Source of the DNA: Gari tellinella
Lineage: Eukaryota; Mollusca; Bivalvia; Cardiida; Psammobiidae
Reading direction: 5' to 3'
Length of the DNA stretch: 64,000 nt
Assembly (NCBI GenBank): GCA_922989275.2
Contig: OV277866.1
Coordinates: 58,023,246-58,087,245 of the forward strand
In this document: positions 51,727-63,520 of the stretch, in pieces
How the letters are laid out: each line of letters opens with the position of its first letter
Position numbering within the stretch: position 1 is the first letter of the stretch
Position numbers and translations under genes: made by a program
Notes under the pieces: model-generated
Told to the model about the DNA's origin: nothing
The model's database searches: none
Seen by the model: only the letters and a program-made list of their open reading frames with translations

Positions 51727-53937
51727 TATAATGAACTAGAAGGTTCATAAACCTTTTCTATGATTTGACCTACATGTAATAACCTACTTCTTTACCTGGC
51801 ATCAGTCATATTCATAGTTCTATTGTTGAAATTGACAAGTATCGATAAGCCCATATGTATATTCTAGAATTTACAATTGTAATATATAAATTACTATAAG
51901 TATAAAAGATGAATCTAGATGCCGAAATTTTTCGAAAAAAAGATAAAACTATGACCAAGTTTATTTATATCTAAATAGATTAAAGTAATTAGATATAATA
52001 TACTAGATAAATAACATTCCACATGTGCATGTAAAAATTAATTAGCGACACGGATTGCAGCGGCAAAAACTTATTGTGTAATTAACGTTAATCCCTCCTG
52101 CTTAAGGAGGATCATATATGATCACCCTTATTACTGCCAAAGGCCCATTATGCATGAAAATTGTTGCAGAAAGCTGCTATACGTGTTCCCTTATTAATGC
52201 CATCTTGCCTTAAGCAGCCAACTGTCTAAAACACTAATAATAGGAAGACTTTTCAAAGTAAATATGTGTTTAGGTTCTTGCACTTGAGAAGGGTGGATTG
52301 TTAAAAAAAAACCTGTCTTAAAACAAATACGTGAGTATGTTCGCTGACCCTGGTTTTATTAAACTAATCTAAAATAAAAATGGAAATGCGAGATAAATCC
52401 TCTCTATTGTGTCCACAGAAATGAAGGTTTTTTAATCTAGCCACCACCATAAAACGGAAATTGACATGTATTTATTAATTGAGTGTTTTTTAAAATATTC
52501 GAATATGTTATTTAAAATGAATGCAAAAATGATCTAATTAATACAGTAAGAAACAGTTGGTCAAACGTAAAAGTTTGTTATATCTACCGCCAAAGGCAGA
52601 TTACTTTAATTACATGTACATTGTTGTTAATCTGGTGTGAAATGTTGATTGGTAATTACCCGACCTGTTATACCTGTATTGATATTAAACTGTAAAAACA
52701 ACAAACCAATTAATGTAACTACCATAGGCACACGTACAAAGGAATGTCATGCTCAGTGAACATACACCTGACAGTCAGTCACGTGCCATCAGGAACGTAT
52801 ATTAGATATAATCTACGTTCCTGGTGCCATTCAGTTTGAAACTGGATACTGATAACAGGTTTTCTTTGATTCAGGCTTCAAATGTCACCGATTAAAGGTA
52901 GTTATATAAATAGTTTAAAAATGATGAGAACGTAAGAAACTAATTAAATACTTAATCCCATTTAATGTTGGACAAAAGTAATGCAGTGGTAAGCTTAATG
53001 CAAGACCTTTACTATACGTGTGCCGATCAGTGTAAATTAATTCTGGTTATCTATGGTTTAGGTCCTTGGCGGCATTTGCAGAGGATTTTAATTGAGGCAT
53101 GATTGTTATCTGTCTATACCCTTATCACTGCTGCATTTAATTTTGTAAAAAATGCGAACTGTAATTTTATTGCACATCATCATTTATTATAATCTATCTC
53201 ATTATACTATCAAATAATTCCATACAGAGTGTTCTAGAGATATGGACATATTTATATACATAAAGACCCACTTTTATTTGGGAAAAGCAGCCATGAAGTA
53301 AAGATGGATTTGCCTTCTGCTTTACTTTCATTTTGCTTTAGCCTACGTGACATCTTATATAGTAACTAGGAAGCGGGTGTGAAGATCTTCTATCTTTAAT
53401 GTAATAAAGGTTTTTATTACACCTCGCTTTGAGTTACAATGTTAAATTCCCATAGACCTACAGTTAACATTTTGCATGTCTTTTACATCTATACTGTCAC
53501 TCTTTATGATATTCTTTTTGTGACGTCATTCTAAAGGACATTACTTTTTTACTACGTCCGAAAACGTACTGTCAGCCTTGACATGCCAATCGCTATTGGA
53601 TACATTGGAACGTTTTAAAGAGTGGTAACTTATAATCAACTTTTGGCATTTTCTGTACAAGTTGCTTCCTTTTGTCCATTCCTTAACGATTTGCCATAAT
53701 TTCGGAAGAGGATATTTGCCACCTAGACAATGTAAAGACGCTGTTTCTTCAATTTACTTATCATAACGTTCTTCTTTGTTTACTTGTAATATAATTATAA
53801 ACAATGTGACGTCGTAAGACGACGACGTCATTTCCCGCGTTATGTACATGTCCGCGCTAAATTGGTGTTCACAACACATTTTATAAAAGACGAATAAAAC
53901 TATTCCAAAGCCAGGGTTGATAAGCTCGGTGTAATAA
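51727..53937. other. Long stretch with no gene and few repeats
   Basis: AT-rich, mostly single copy here. Seen: a weak inverted pair at 52793-52826 (GGAACGTATATTAGATATAA and its complement); a worn MITE-core-like hairpin at 53275-53345; a hairpin at 53400-53435; and CRE-like TGACGTC words at 53520 and 53806-53831. Confidence 0.3.
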
Positions 53938-53938
53938 A

Positions 53939-54083
53939 ATAAATATTAGATGTCAGTTTGCGTGACATTCAAATTGTCAACCCTCGAAAACAAGAATGTC
54001 ACCCTCGGCTACGCCTCGGGGTGACATGCTGTTTCTCGGGTTGACAATTTGAATGTCACGCAAACTGCCATCTAATATTTATA
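53939..54083. repeat. Long foldback with CCTCGGCTACGCCTCGG tip
   Basis: Arms of about 65 bp (TAAATATTAGATGTCAGTTT, GACATTCAAATTGTCAACCC) pair almost perfectly; the tip is AATGTCACCCTCGG...CGGGGTGACAT. A MITE-type hairpin of a kind common in marine invertebrates. Confidence 0.7.
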
Positions 54084-54599
54084 TAATATGATATGATATG
54101 ATCGGTCTTGAGTATTTATTTCACCTATGAAGTTCTAAAAAGACACAGTTTCGATCCAAATATTTTCTGGCTCCGATTTATTTCCAAACAACGCTTAAAC
54201 GTATTGGAATAAAATGTCATCTATAGTTTCTGGTTGCATTTTATTTCTTCCGCTTGACAAGCATTTTGGAGCCAGATCATATGTGGATCCAAACTATTTG
54301 GTAAAATATTACCAAATTGCCCATAGCGTAAATATAGCCATAAACATTTCCCGTATATCGGGCTCCTAACTGACTAACAAAAAGTTGTCCGTATATATCG
54401 GGATCCAAACAAAATGTAAGTGTCAATTAGATCTACATAACGTGTATATTAACACTACAAAAAAGGTAATTAAAACACCTCTATGTGTGAACAATTATAC
54501 TCATTAAATCAGTATATAAAATTTTTGTACTATATTTCCTTTGGTGACGAATTGACTACCCCTTTTGTACTATAATGCTTTGGTGACGAATTGTCCATC

Positions 54600-57180
54600 A
54601 TCCATATTGATACATTACCTAGATTTTGTCTAGGTGATTATTTTGAGCCTGTTAGTGCATTTGGAGCTAAAAATATGGCCGCTAAAGTGTTCAGAAGCAT
54701 TTTTAAAAGTCCACCTCTAACGGTGGTCGTTTATTTTGCCGTGGCCCTGTCCGTCCGTCCGCCAACATGTTGTTTGTCCGGAAAAATGTCAGGCGGATAT
54801 AAATAAAAATTCACAAAAATGTTATTTGCATGAAGATCTTAAGCTGAATAAAGTTTGGGGCTCATTTGATATTTCGTTACAGAGTCATTTGCCCTTAATG
54901 TTCTCAAATATGCTATAAAAACATCGATTGTTTTGTCTTTTGACAATGCTTTTTATTTCTTATGATTTGGTTGTGCACTAAAATTTGCGTAAGTGTTTTC
55001 TGTCGTTTACTTAGTACAGATAAAAAGAATTGTTTGGTTACTATAATTGGCAAAAATTGCCATCATTGTGTCAAGATTTATCTGCCTTTGATGTACTCGG
55101 ATATGCTAGTAAAAGCTTTATTTCAGTATTGTTTATGCTCTGTGTCTACAATTTTATTTGTAGATATAAAACTATATAATTGTTTGGCGGTGGGCGTATT
55201 ATGTACCGTTTGCGGTGCTCTCGTTTATGATTTGACCTACTGACCTAATTTTTATTCAGACATAATCCATATTCAAAATTGACCTATATTTTGTCAAGGT
55301 GGTCATTCTGAGATAGTTTCATGAACTTATGGCAAAACATTGGGGTCGGGGAGGGGCTAGATTACTATGAAGCTTTTCCTATGATTTTACCCCCCTCCAA
55401 GTAATCAAAATAACTTCATTGCCTAGATTTTATTAAGGTGATACTTCTGAGCAAGTTTTATGAAAGTATAGCGAAAATTATGGCTCCTAAAGTGTTTAGA
55501 CACTTTTTCTATGTTTTGCCCTACAGAACTATACTTTTTAATCTTATGTAACCCATATTCACACAAAGCCTAGCTTTTGTTAAAATAATCATTCTAAGCA
55601 AGTTTTAAGAAGATTGGACTAAAATATGGTCCCTGGAGTGGATAAAAGCATTTTTCTTATTATTTGACTTTCTGACCCAAGACCCAACGTGACCTATATT
55701 CAAGTATGACCTAAACTTGTTCAGGGACATGACACTGTCAAAATCTAATAAAGATATCATCCTGTGTTTTTCTATAGTCAATAACAGTGACCAGTTGACC
55801 AAACTATTATACATTACCATGCATGATCTTTAAACATGCCTGCTTGAATATACCAAGTTTAGTTGAAATCGCAATTCCAGTCTTAATTGAATGGAAACCA
55901 TGTTCTTGACCTGACTGACCCCATAATGCATTCCTAAGCTTTTAAGGTCTTTGCAAGATGTCTACTCTCTATTCAAGTGATTGAGTACACATTGTTTTCT
56001 ATTTCTAGCAAAGGTGATCTTTACCTTACTGGCACAATATGCATGCCCAAGCTAAGTCTCTGTGCAAGATACATAACTAGAAACTTCTATGCAATATAGC
56101 TGGTCATATTAAAGTGGTTGAGTACATATTGTTTTTCTATTTTTAGTTACCATGGCCCCCAACATACAATACCAACTTTGGCAAGATATTTTCATGCAAG
56201 TTTGCTAAATACCAAATTTAGTTTGAATAGTCAATCCATTCTGAAGTAATTGAATGCCATTATGGAAACATTTTTTCTATTCTAAGTAGCCTTGACATTG
56301 ACCCAAGAACCCCAATGTACAATCCCAAGCTGTGTGTTTATGCAAGCTTACCAAATACCAAATTTGGTCAATCCAAACTCAAGTTATTGATTGTAAACTT
56401 CTGCTCAAACTATTTTCCTCTTTTTTAGAAGCAGTGACCTTGATCTATAAGAACCAAATACAATAGAGAGCCATATCTTTAGATCTTAATGCAGGCTTGT
56501 TAAATGCCAAGTTTAGTTAAAATCAGTCAATCCAATCTGATGATATTGAATGGAAACCATAAGTCTATCTTTAGTATCAGTGACATTGACCTGTGGAACC
56601 CCCATAACAATGCTAAGCTAGGTATTCATGTAAGCTGTCGATTGAAAGTTAGGTTATTGATCCGGAATGTCCTGTTTGATGTCCCTGTCCATCTACTTGC
56701 CTGTCATAGGATAAACAGACAGACAGATGTACAAAGTATATACAAACAAGGCCAACACTATATGCACTCCATTACAGAATCAACATACAATGATTGATTG
56801 ATTGAGTTGGGTTTTACGGCACCGCGACACATGAAATGGTCATATGGCGCCGAAAATCAACATACAAGTACATGTATATGGCAAAAGAATATGTGCCATA
56901 TAGTCTAGACATATATGTCCCCTATACTTATATTTTTCTGTATTTTAGATGCAAATGAGATCTCACACAAAATTATATGTCCCTTACACTTATAGTTCAC
57001 ACATATTAACTTAACATATAAATATGTGCCTTATATGCCCTATGTATGTGTCATATTTGTGCCATATATGTGCCATATATTTTGGTGCATCTTGATTTGG
57101 TAAAGGCAGTGCACTACTTTTTGATGACCCAGAGCAATCACAAGAACTCACCATGAGCAATGTCTGGTGAGTAAATGTAG
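54600..57180 (-). mobile_element. Decayed Helitron-like element(s)
   Basis: CGGACGGACGGACAG on the minus strand at 54735-54770 and a 'tgacctatattcaa' vocabulary like the 145-bp repeats recur through the region. A plus-oriented 3'-type end (CAAGAACTCACCATGAGCAA) is near 57140. At least two old elements are overlaid; the edges are approximate. Confidence 0.35.
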
Positions 57181-57296
57181 ATGATCTTCACGCCTAGGTT
57201 TCAATAAACACAAACACAAATTGCCATTTAATTGTTTACTCCCACATAATCACAAAGATGGAAAACAAAATACACCATCAAGAGTTTCAAGCAGAG

Positions 57297-57705
57297 CTCC
57301 AGAATAGAAGAGTCGTTTTATATGCTTAAATTCTTAGGCTTCTACCAAAACACTATGATGCAACAATTCATATGAGTACATTGAGTAGCCACTTCATATG
57401 GTTTGGTTGATCTTTAACCCATTACTCCATAGATACACATTTGATTTATTCCTCCAATGAAGAAAAAGTTCCAATTTATAGTCATGAACATTAATCATAA
57501 GAAATATTTTCTTTATTCTAGCAGGTAATAGCTTAAAGTAGGCTGAAAGTAAAGCAGAATGTGCCTGAAGGCACATTCTGCGTCACTTTCAACCTGCTTT
57601 AAGAGGGTACTTATATTTAGTTTAGAAACAGGCTATTGTGAAATGGGTTAAGGAGAAAACAGTGGCAATGATAGCTTTACTTGCTCTTATCTGGAGCACT
57701 GGTTT
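57297..57705. mobile_element. CAGGGCTCCAGA foldback, worn, with nested TTAA MITE
   Basis: AGAGCTCCAGAATAGAAG at the left and CTCTTATCTGGAGCACTGG at the right. Interrupted by the MITE at 57418-57647. Confidence 0.5.
57418..57647. mobile_element. TTAA MITE, CCCATTACC family, inverted (nested)
   Basis: TTAA at 57414-57417 and 57648-57651; near-perfect core 57544-57598. Confidence 0.7.
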
Positions 57706-57772
57706 GGAATGTAGATTAGTAGCATCCAATTAATAGTTAAAATATCAATGATAAATTAGTCAAGCTATTTAC

Positions 57773-57807
57773 ATTGATTCTGCTCTGCAGCTCCTCTACA
57801 CTTTCTA
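57773..57807 (-). CDS. Weak exon candidate (ESVEELQSRIN)
   Basis: After CACAAAAAAG on the minus strand, before GTAAAT. In one phase it reads L/E-S-V-E-E-L-Q-S-R-I-N, coiled-coil-like. It joins the 58502 exon only if that exon uses a donor eight bases later. Could be chance. Confidence 0.2.
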
Positions 57808-58209
57808 CTTTTTTGTGAAATGTAAAATAGATTATAAAACACATGAACACAAATATAAAGATCCTAGACCTCTTGGTTTTAACAAACACTTTGCTTAAGT
57901 GTGATTTGATGTTGTTTTTAACAGTGCACGTATTTCAATATCATGGCATCCAGCTTACTACAGATGGAGGAAGACCCCAGATGCCCTTTATATACATGTA
58001 CTCTTTCAGGCACAAATTGACAACTAGGTAAAACAACTGACCTTCCACAAGCCAGCTTGAATACTTCCCCAGATGAAATCTGAACTTAAGTGTAGAGGAT
58101 CTAAGTAGGTGAGGATCTAAGATCTAAGTAGGTGAGGATATAAGTGATTTTCAGTAACAGTGACCATAACCACTCATCAAAGGAGGCTCCACTCTGCTTA
58201 GGGTCTGGG

Positions 58210-58445
58210 GCCCGTTTCATAAAACTTTGTATTACAAAGGTTGTTGTAAGCCAGACTATAAAAGTATCAATTGATATTTATTTCTCCATCTAATCATGTC
58301 TTGTGACATCTCTTTGGAATTGTCTTGAAAAGACGATTCAGAAGAGATGTCACAAGACAGGATTAAATAGAGAAATCAACAATTAAATGTATTTTAAAGT
58401 TTTGACTTACAACAACATTTGTCGTACTAAGTTTTATGAAACAGG
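58210..58445. mobile_element. CCCGTTTCATAAAAC MITE, full copy
   Basis: Left GGCCCGTTTCATAAAACTTT, right TAAGTTTTATGAAACAGG, central TTGTGACATCTCTTTGGAAT and its inverse. Reference form for the copies at 30103 and 40223. Confidence 0.65.
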
Positions 58446-58501
58446 CACCTGGAATGTAACTACATGTACACATATTAAAGTACATGACATTGTATACATA
58501 C

Positions 58502-58583
58502 TTCCATTTGATTAAATAGTTCAGTAATGGTAACAAGAGTGCTTAGAGTTGTCCTACACAGAATCTTTTCTGCTGTATTGAGT
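58502..58583 (-). CDS. Orphan exon candidate (27 codons)
   Basis: Acceptor TTTACTAATATAG, donor GTATGT. Phase 2 in, phase 0 out. Reads LNTAEKILCRTTLSTLVTIT then ELFNQME, a plausible helical segment free of repeats. I do not recognise it. No upstream partner exon could be found with confidence. Confidence 0.35.
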
Positions 58584-58672
58584 CTATATTAGTAAAAAAA
58601 AACATTTTAAAACCCTAATTGTACAAAAGATAAAGGTATAATATTTCTGATATTTACACTCCGAGCTTTAAA

Positions 58673-59973
58673 AACAAGAGCCCCATGGGGCATGTTTCGC
58701 TCACCTGAGAATAGCTGAAAAAATGGAGATAATGATTTATGTCCAGGACTGACCTAGATATGCAACAGGCTCTTTCTAAATATGCAATTTCAGTTTACCA
58801 ATTACCCCATAGCCTGTTTCTAGTTTTGATAATAGGTGGCCACCTAAAACAGGTTGAAAGTAAAGCAGAGTGTGCCTTAAGGCACAGTCTGCTTTACTTT
58901 CAAACTGCTTTAAGCTACCATCTACTAGGATATAGAAACTTATTATCTTATCTTACATTTTCATGACTGTATAAAGTGGAATTATTTTCTTCAGTGGGGG
59001 AATAAATTAAAGGCCTAAAAATGCATATTTATGGGGTAATGGGTTAACAAACATCAGTATTTATGGGGGTGTGGGTTGAATTGGATATTATCTCCTGGAC
59101 AAGAAAATATGACAAGACATTCAGATAACTCTAATAAAACCATTATTATTCATATGTATAAATATGGCATAAGACATAATTACATAACTCAGTGGATCAC
59201 TTCCAGATCCTGTTTCTCTAAGTATGAAGCAGACTGAACCATTTCTAAACTTTAGCAGACAACATGCCAGTTCTGTTAGTCAGTCACTGAGGTCAAATAT
59301 TATGCAATAGTTGGGGAGTATGGTAGCATCTAGCAGCTGCTGGGGCTAACCCTTACCAGACTGAAATGATGTCTACTTAAAACCTACTGTATGTGAAAAA
59401 TGTACAAAAAACCAATTTAGAAAATGTTAAGTTGGTTTATGAGTGGCAAATAGTTTGGATCCAGATTAGATGCAGCATTATGTTGCATCTGATCTGGATC
59501 CAAACTGTTTGCAAATATTGGCTATTTGCCTGTAGTATATTAAGGGTATACAGTTCTGCATAAATAAAAAATACCATGAGACCTGCCTAGAGCAGCACTA
59601 AAACTGTGCAGGGTGGGGTCAAGTGAGACCCTAGGGATTTCATTTGAACAAAACTTTAGAGGGATCTACCAGGAGATACTACTGTAAAAATATCAAAGCT
59701 TAGGGCCTAGAACTTTTGACAAGAAGATTGTTTAAAGTTTTTCGCATTTTTTAATAAATTTCAATAAGTATTCCACTTTAAAGTTTCATATTAACAATTT
59801 CTGTAGAAAGCATCCAAGGAACACCGTGAGCAATTCAGTTTTTTCCTCAAACTCTCGGTTTCAGAGGAGATGTCGCTTGAAGTAAATTTGAACGGACGGA
59901 CAGACGGACAGATGGACAGACGGACGACGGGCGATCACAACAGCTCACCATGAGCCTTCGGCTCAGGTGAGCT
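58673..59973 (+). mobile_element. Helitron-like element, subfamily D
   Basis: AACAAGAGCCCCATGGGGC (palindrome 58680-58691) then TTTCGCTCACCTG; 3' AGCTCACCATGAGCCTTCGG then CTCAGGTGAGCT. Contains a TTAA MITE (58797-59043) and a hairpin at 59444-59515. The interior is short, without long tandem repeats. Confidence 0.65.
58797..59043. mobile_element. TTAA MITE (nested)
   Basis: Left end TTTACCAATTACCCCATAG, right end ATGGGGTAATGGG and TTAA (59044-59047). Core hairpin complete. Confidence 0.7.
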
Positions 59974-60060
59974 AAAAAAAAAGGCTTGAGGCTCGAGAAT
60001 CATCCCCCAAACATTGATTTGGCTCCCAGCATATGCAATTCTGGCAATTAAGTAAAAGTG

Positions 60061-60118
60061 TTAAGATATCAGTTTTTGAATTTCATCCTTGATTTCTAAG
60101 CTTGAAACAAGGCCTTCT
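60061..60118 (-). CDS. Weak terminal-exon candidate
   Basis: After TTTCACCATCACAG on the minus strand: one base, then EGLVSSLEIKDEIQKLIS and TAA. Entry phase is the same as for the 58502 exon, so the two could be alternative 3' parts of one gene, or unrelated. No family recognised. Confidence 0.25.
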
Positions 60119-60154
60119 CTGTGATGGTGAAATGTCATTATTAGCTTTTGTTAC

Positions 60155-60389
60155 CAGGGCTGCCATAAGTTGATCATGAGAAATCCTAAGATTTCCCTAT
60201 TTCTATTTATCAAGCGTGATTTTACGCCATAATAAATTTCTGGACACATGGCCAAGTCACTTAAAGGTTGAACATGAAGCAGAATGCACCTTAAGGTGCA
60301 TTCTGCTTTACTTTCAGTCTGCTTTAAGCTACCATCTGCTAGAATAAAAATCCGAAGATTTTGGAAAATCCAGAGAAATGGCAGCCCTG
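60155..60389. mobile_element. MITE with CAGGGCTGCCAT ends and 6-bp duplication
   Basis: CAGGGCTGCCATAAG at the left and ATGGCAGCCCTG at the right; perfect TGTTAC at 60149-60154 and 60390-60395. A main-family MITE core (60240-60345) sits inside. Confidence 0.65.
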
Positions 60390-60579
60390 TGTTACCAATG
60401 GCAAAATACATTTATATTTTCAACATATGTTACGATATTAAGTTCAGAGTTTGCAACAAACTTTTTCAAGCTAACAAAAGTAAATCTCAACACATGAACA
60501 CAAAGGAAAATTTTAAATCTCAAATCCTGAAATCAGGCCTGAATATGCAAACATGCATATGTGTGATTGAATAGTTTAA

Positions 60580-60822
60580 CCCCTTACCCCATAAATACAC
60601 CTTTTTACATCTCCAATTTATTCATCAAATGAAAACAATAGTTCCAATTTATACAGTCATGAATATTTATCATAAGAAATATTTTTTATATTCTAGGTGA
60701 AAATAGCTTAAAGCAGGCTGAAAGTAAAGCAGACTGTGCCTAAGGCACATTCTGCTTTACTTTCAACCTGCTTTAAGTAGTCACCTGCCTTCAAAACTGG
60801 AAACAGGCTATGGGGTAATGGG
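60580..60822. mobile_element. TTAA MITE, CCCATTACC family, inverted
   Basis: TTAA at 60576-60579 and 60823-60826; ends CCCCTTACCCCATA and TATGGGGTAATGGG; core hairpin 60720-60766. Confidence 0.75.
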
Positions 60823-61119
60823 TTAAACCCTTTCCCCCATTATATAAAAGCCCCTGTCAGTGTATTTACTTATTTCAGTCAATGCCTAGATTTTTTCAGA
60901 TCATATGCCTAAAACTGACAACACCAACATTTCAATGTAATATGCCATTTCTGATGCAAAAAATCACTTGCCTGCATCGGAAACCACTTGTCCTGAACTT
61001 CATGCAAGTGGATTAGCACCAAGACTGTATGCCTCAAATAGATGCATTTTCATGCTTCTCGCTTGCCCTGTATAAGAGCTATTGAAAATAAGTCCTGTAT
61101 GCTGACACTCATTTACTGA

Positions 61120-61215
61120 CAGGTGGATGCTTAAAGCAGGCTAAAAGTAAAGCAGAAAGCATCTGAAGACGTTTTCTGTTTTACTTTTAGCCTGCTTTTA
61201 AGCAGTCACATTAAC
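61120..61215. repeat. MITE core hairpin, divergent tip
   Basis: GCTTAAAGCAGGCTAAAAGT and ACTTTTAGCCTGCTTTTAAG arms around GCATCTGAAGACG. Same sub-type as 28163. Confidence 0.5.
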
Positions 61216-61236
61216 CCATAGAGTGATTTTAGTTTA

Positions 61237-63241
61237 AACAAGAGCCGTATACGGCCCTAAATCGCTCACCTGGGACCGTTGATGTAAATGTAACATATCT
61301 TGGAAAGCTGAGAAATTATGACAATATGATTGTGCCAATTGCTGATTGGATGATGCTGAGTACAGAATAGCTAAGCTTAGGGTACTGTAGTTTAAGAGAA
61401 GATTTTTTAAGCTTTTTATTAAAAAAATAAATTATTTTTAGCTCCTGTGACCTAGATATGCAACGGACCGGAACCATTTGAACAATATTGGTAAAGTATA
61501 TCTCTAGAAGTTACACTATGCCAAATATCAAAGCTCTACCTATATTAGTTTCAGAGAAGAAGAGGTTTGAAGATTTCACTTTATAACTCTATGTAAATTT
61601 GTGACCCCCGGGGCGAGGTCATATTTGACCCCAGGGGCATAATTTGAACAATATTGATAGAGGAACTGAAGACGATGCTTTGTGCAAAATATCTAAGCTC
61701 AGGGTACTGTGGTTTCAGAGAAGAAGATTTTTTAAGTTTTTATTGAAAAAATCTATTTTTAGCTCCTGTGACCTAGATATGCAACGGACCAGAAACATTT
61801 GAACAATATTGGTAAAGTACCTCTAAAAGTTACACTATGCCAAATATTAAAGCTCTAGCCAAATTAGTTTCAGAGATTAAGAGGTTTGAAGATTTCATTA
61901 TATAACTCTATTTAAATTTGTGACCCCGGGGCGGGGTCATTTTTGACCCCAGTGACATAATTTGAACAATCTTGATAGAGGACCTGAAGATGATGCTTTG
62001 TGCCAAATATCTTAGCTCAGGGTACTGTGGTTTCAGAGAAGAAGATTTTTTAAGTTTTTATTGAAAAAATCTATTTTCAGCTCCTGGGACATAGATATGC
62101 AACGGACCGGAAACATTTGAACAATATCGGCAAAGTACTTCTAGAAGTTACACCATGCCAAATATCATAGCTCTAGCTATATTAATTTCAGAGAAGAAGA
62201 GGTTTGAAGATTTCACTATATAACTCTATGTAAATTTATGACCCCCGGGGTGGGGTCATTTTTGACCCCAGGGACAAAATTTGAACAATCTTAATAGAGG
62301 ACCTGTAGATGATGCTTTGTGCAAAATATCTAAGCTAAGGGTACTGTGGTTTCAGAGAAGAAGATTTTTTAAGTTTTAATCGAAAAAATCTATTTTTAGC
62401 TCCTGTGACCTAGATATGCAACGGACTGGAAACGTTTGAATAATATTGGTAAAGTACCTCTAGAAGCTACACCATGCCAAATATCAAAGCTCTAGCTATA
62501 TTAGTTTCAGAGAAGAAGAGGTTTGAAGAATTCACTATATAACTCTTTGTAAATTTGTGACCCCGGGGTGGGGCCTTTTTTTACCCCAGGAACATAATTT
62601 GAACAATCTTGATAGAGGACCTATAGATGATGCTTTGTGCAAAATATCTAAGCTCAGGGTACTGTTGTTTCAGAGAAGAAGATTTTTTAAGTTTTAATTG
62701 AAACGATCTATTTTTAGCTCCTGTGACCTAGATATGCAACGGACCGGAAACATTTGAACAATATTGGTAAAGTACCTCTAGAGGTTAAACCATGCCAAAT
62801 ATCAAAGCTCTAGCTATATTAGTTTCAGAGAAGAAGAGGTTTGAAGATTTCACTATATAACTCTTTGTAAATTTGTGACCCCGGGGCGGGGCCATTTTTT
62901 ACCCCAGGGACATAATTTGAACAATATTGATAGAGGACCTATAGATGATGCTTTGTGCAAAATATCTAAGCTCAGGGTACTGTGGTTTCAGAGAAGAAGA
63001 TTTTTGAAGTTTTAATTGAAACGATCTATTTTTAGCTCCTGTGACCTAGATATGCAACGGACCGGAAACATTTGAACAACTTTCAAAGAGGACCATATAA
63101 GGATCATTTCTGCCAAGTTTATTTAAAATCCATCCAGCAGTTTAGGAGAAGATGTCATTTAAAGAAATTGTTGACGACGGACGGACGACGGACATAGCAC
63201 GATCAGAATAGCTCACCTTGGCACTTTGTGCCAGGTGAGCT
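61237..63241 (+). mobile_element. Helitron-like element, subfamily E, with ~319-bp repeats
   Basis: AACAAGAGCCGTATACGGCC (palindrome 61244-61255) then AATCGCTCACCTGG; 3' AGCTCACCTTGGCACTTTG then TGCCAGGTGAGCT. GCAACGGACC recurs at about 61460, 61781, 62099, 62418, 62738 and 63053. Each unit has a GC-rich island GACCCCGGGGCGGGGTC in AT-rich DNA. Confidence 0.7.
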
Positions 63242-63243
63242 AA

Positions 63244-63432
63244 AAATAGGTGATCACTTAAATCACATAAAAGCACATTCTGCTTTACTTTCAGCCTGCT
63301 TTAAGGTACTATCTAGAAGAATAATGAAAATATTTCATATTTTACATATTCATCATTGAATAAAGTGGAACTGTTATCATCATTAGAGGCATTAATTAAA
63401 GGCGTAAACATATGAATTTATGGGGTAATGGG
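63244..63432. mobile_element. TTAA MITE, left end missing
   Basis: Right core arm GCACATTCTGCTTTACTTTC through ATGGGGTAATGGG to TTAA (63433-63436). The left part is reduced to AGGTGATCACTTAAATCAC. Confidence 0.55.
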
Positions 63433-63520
63433 TTAAATACTGAAAACATGCTTTGAGGGAAAGGGTTAAAAGCAACATATTTGTTAGTCTAAGCAATAGC
63501 TTATGTTGGTGTATACATTA

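Noticed and set aside
60284..60574. 96-codon plus-strand ORF
   Set aside because: Starts in a MITE hairpin arm; the recurring '[16 protein letters not shown]' start is a translation of the hairpin seen at several copies.
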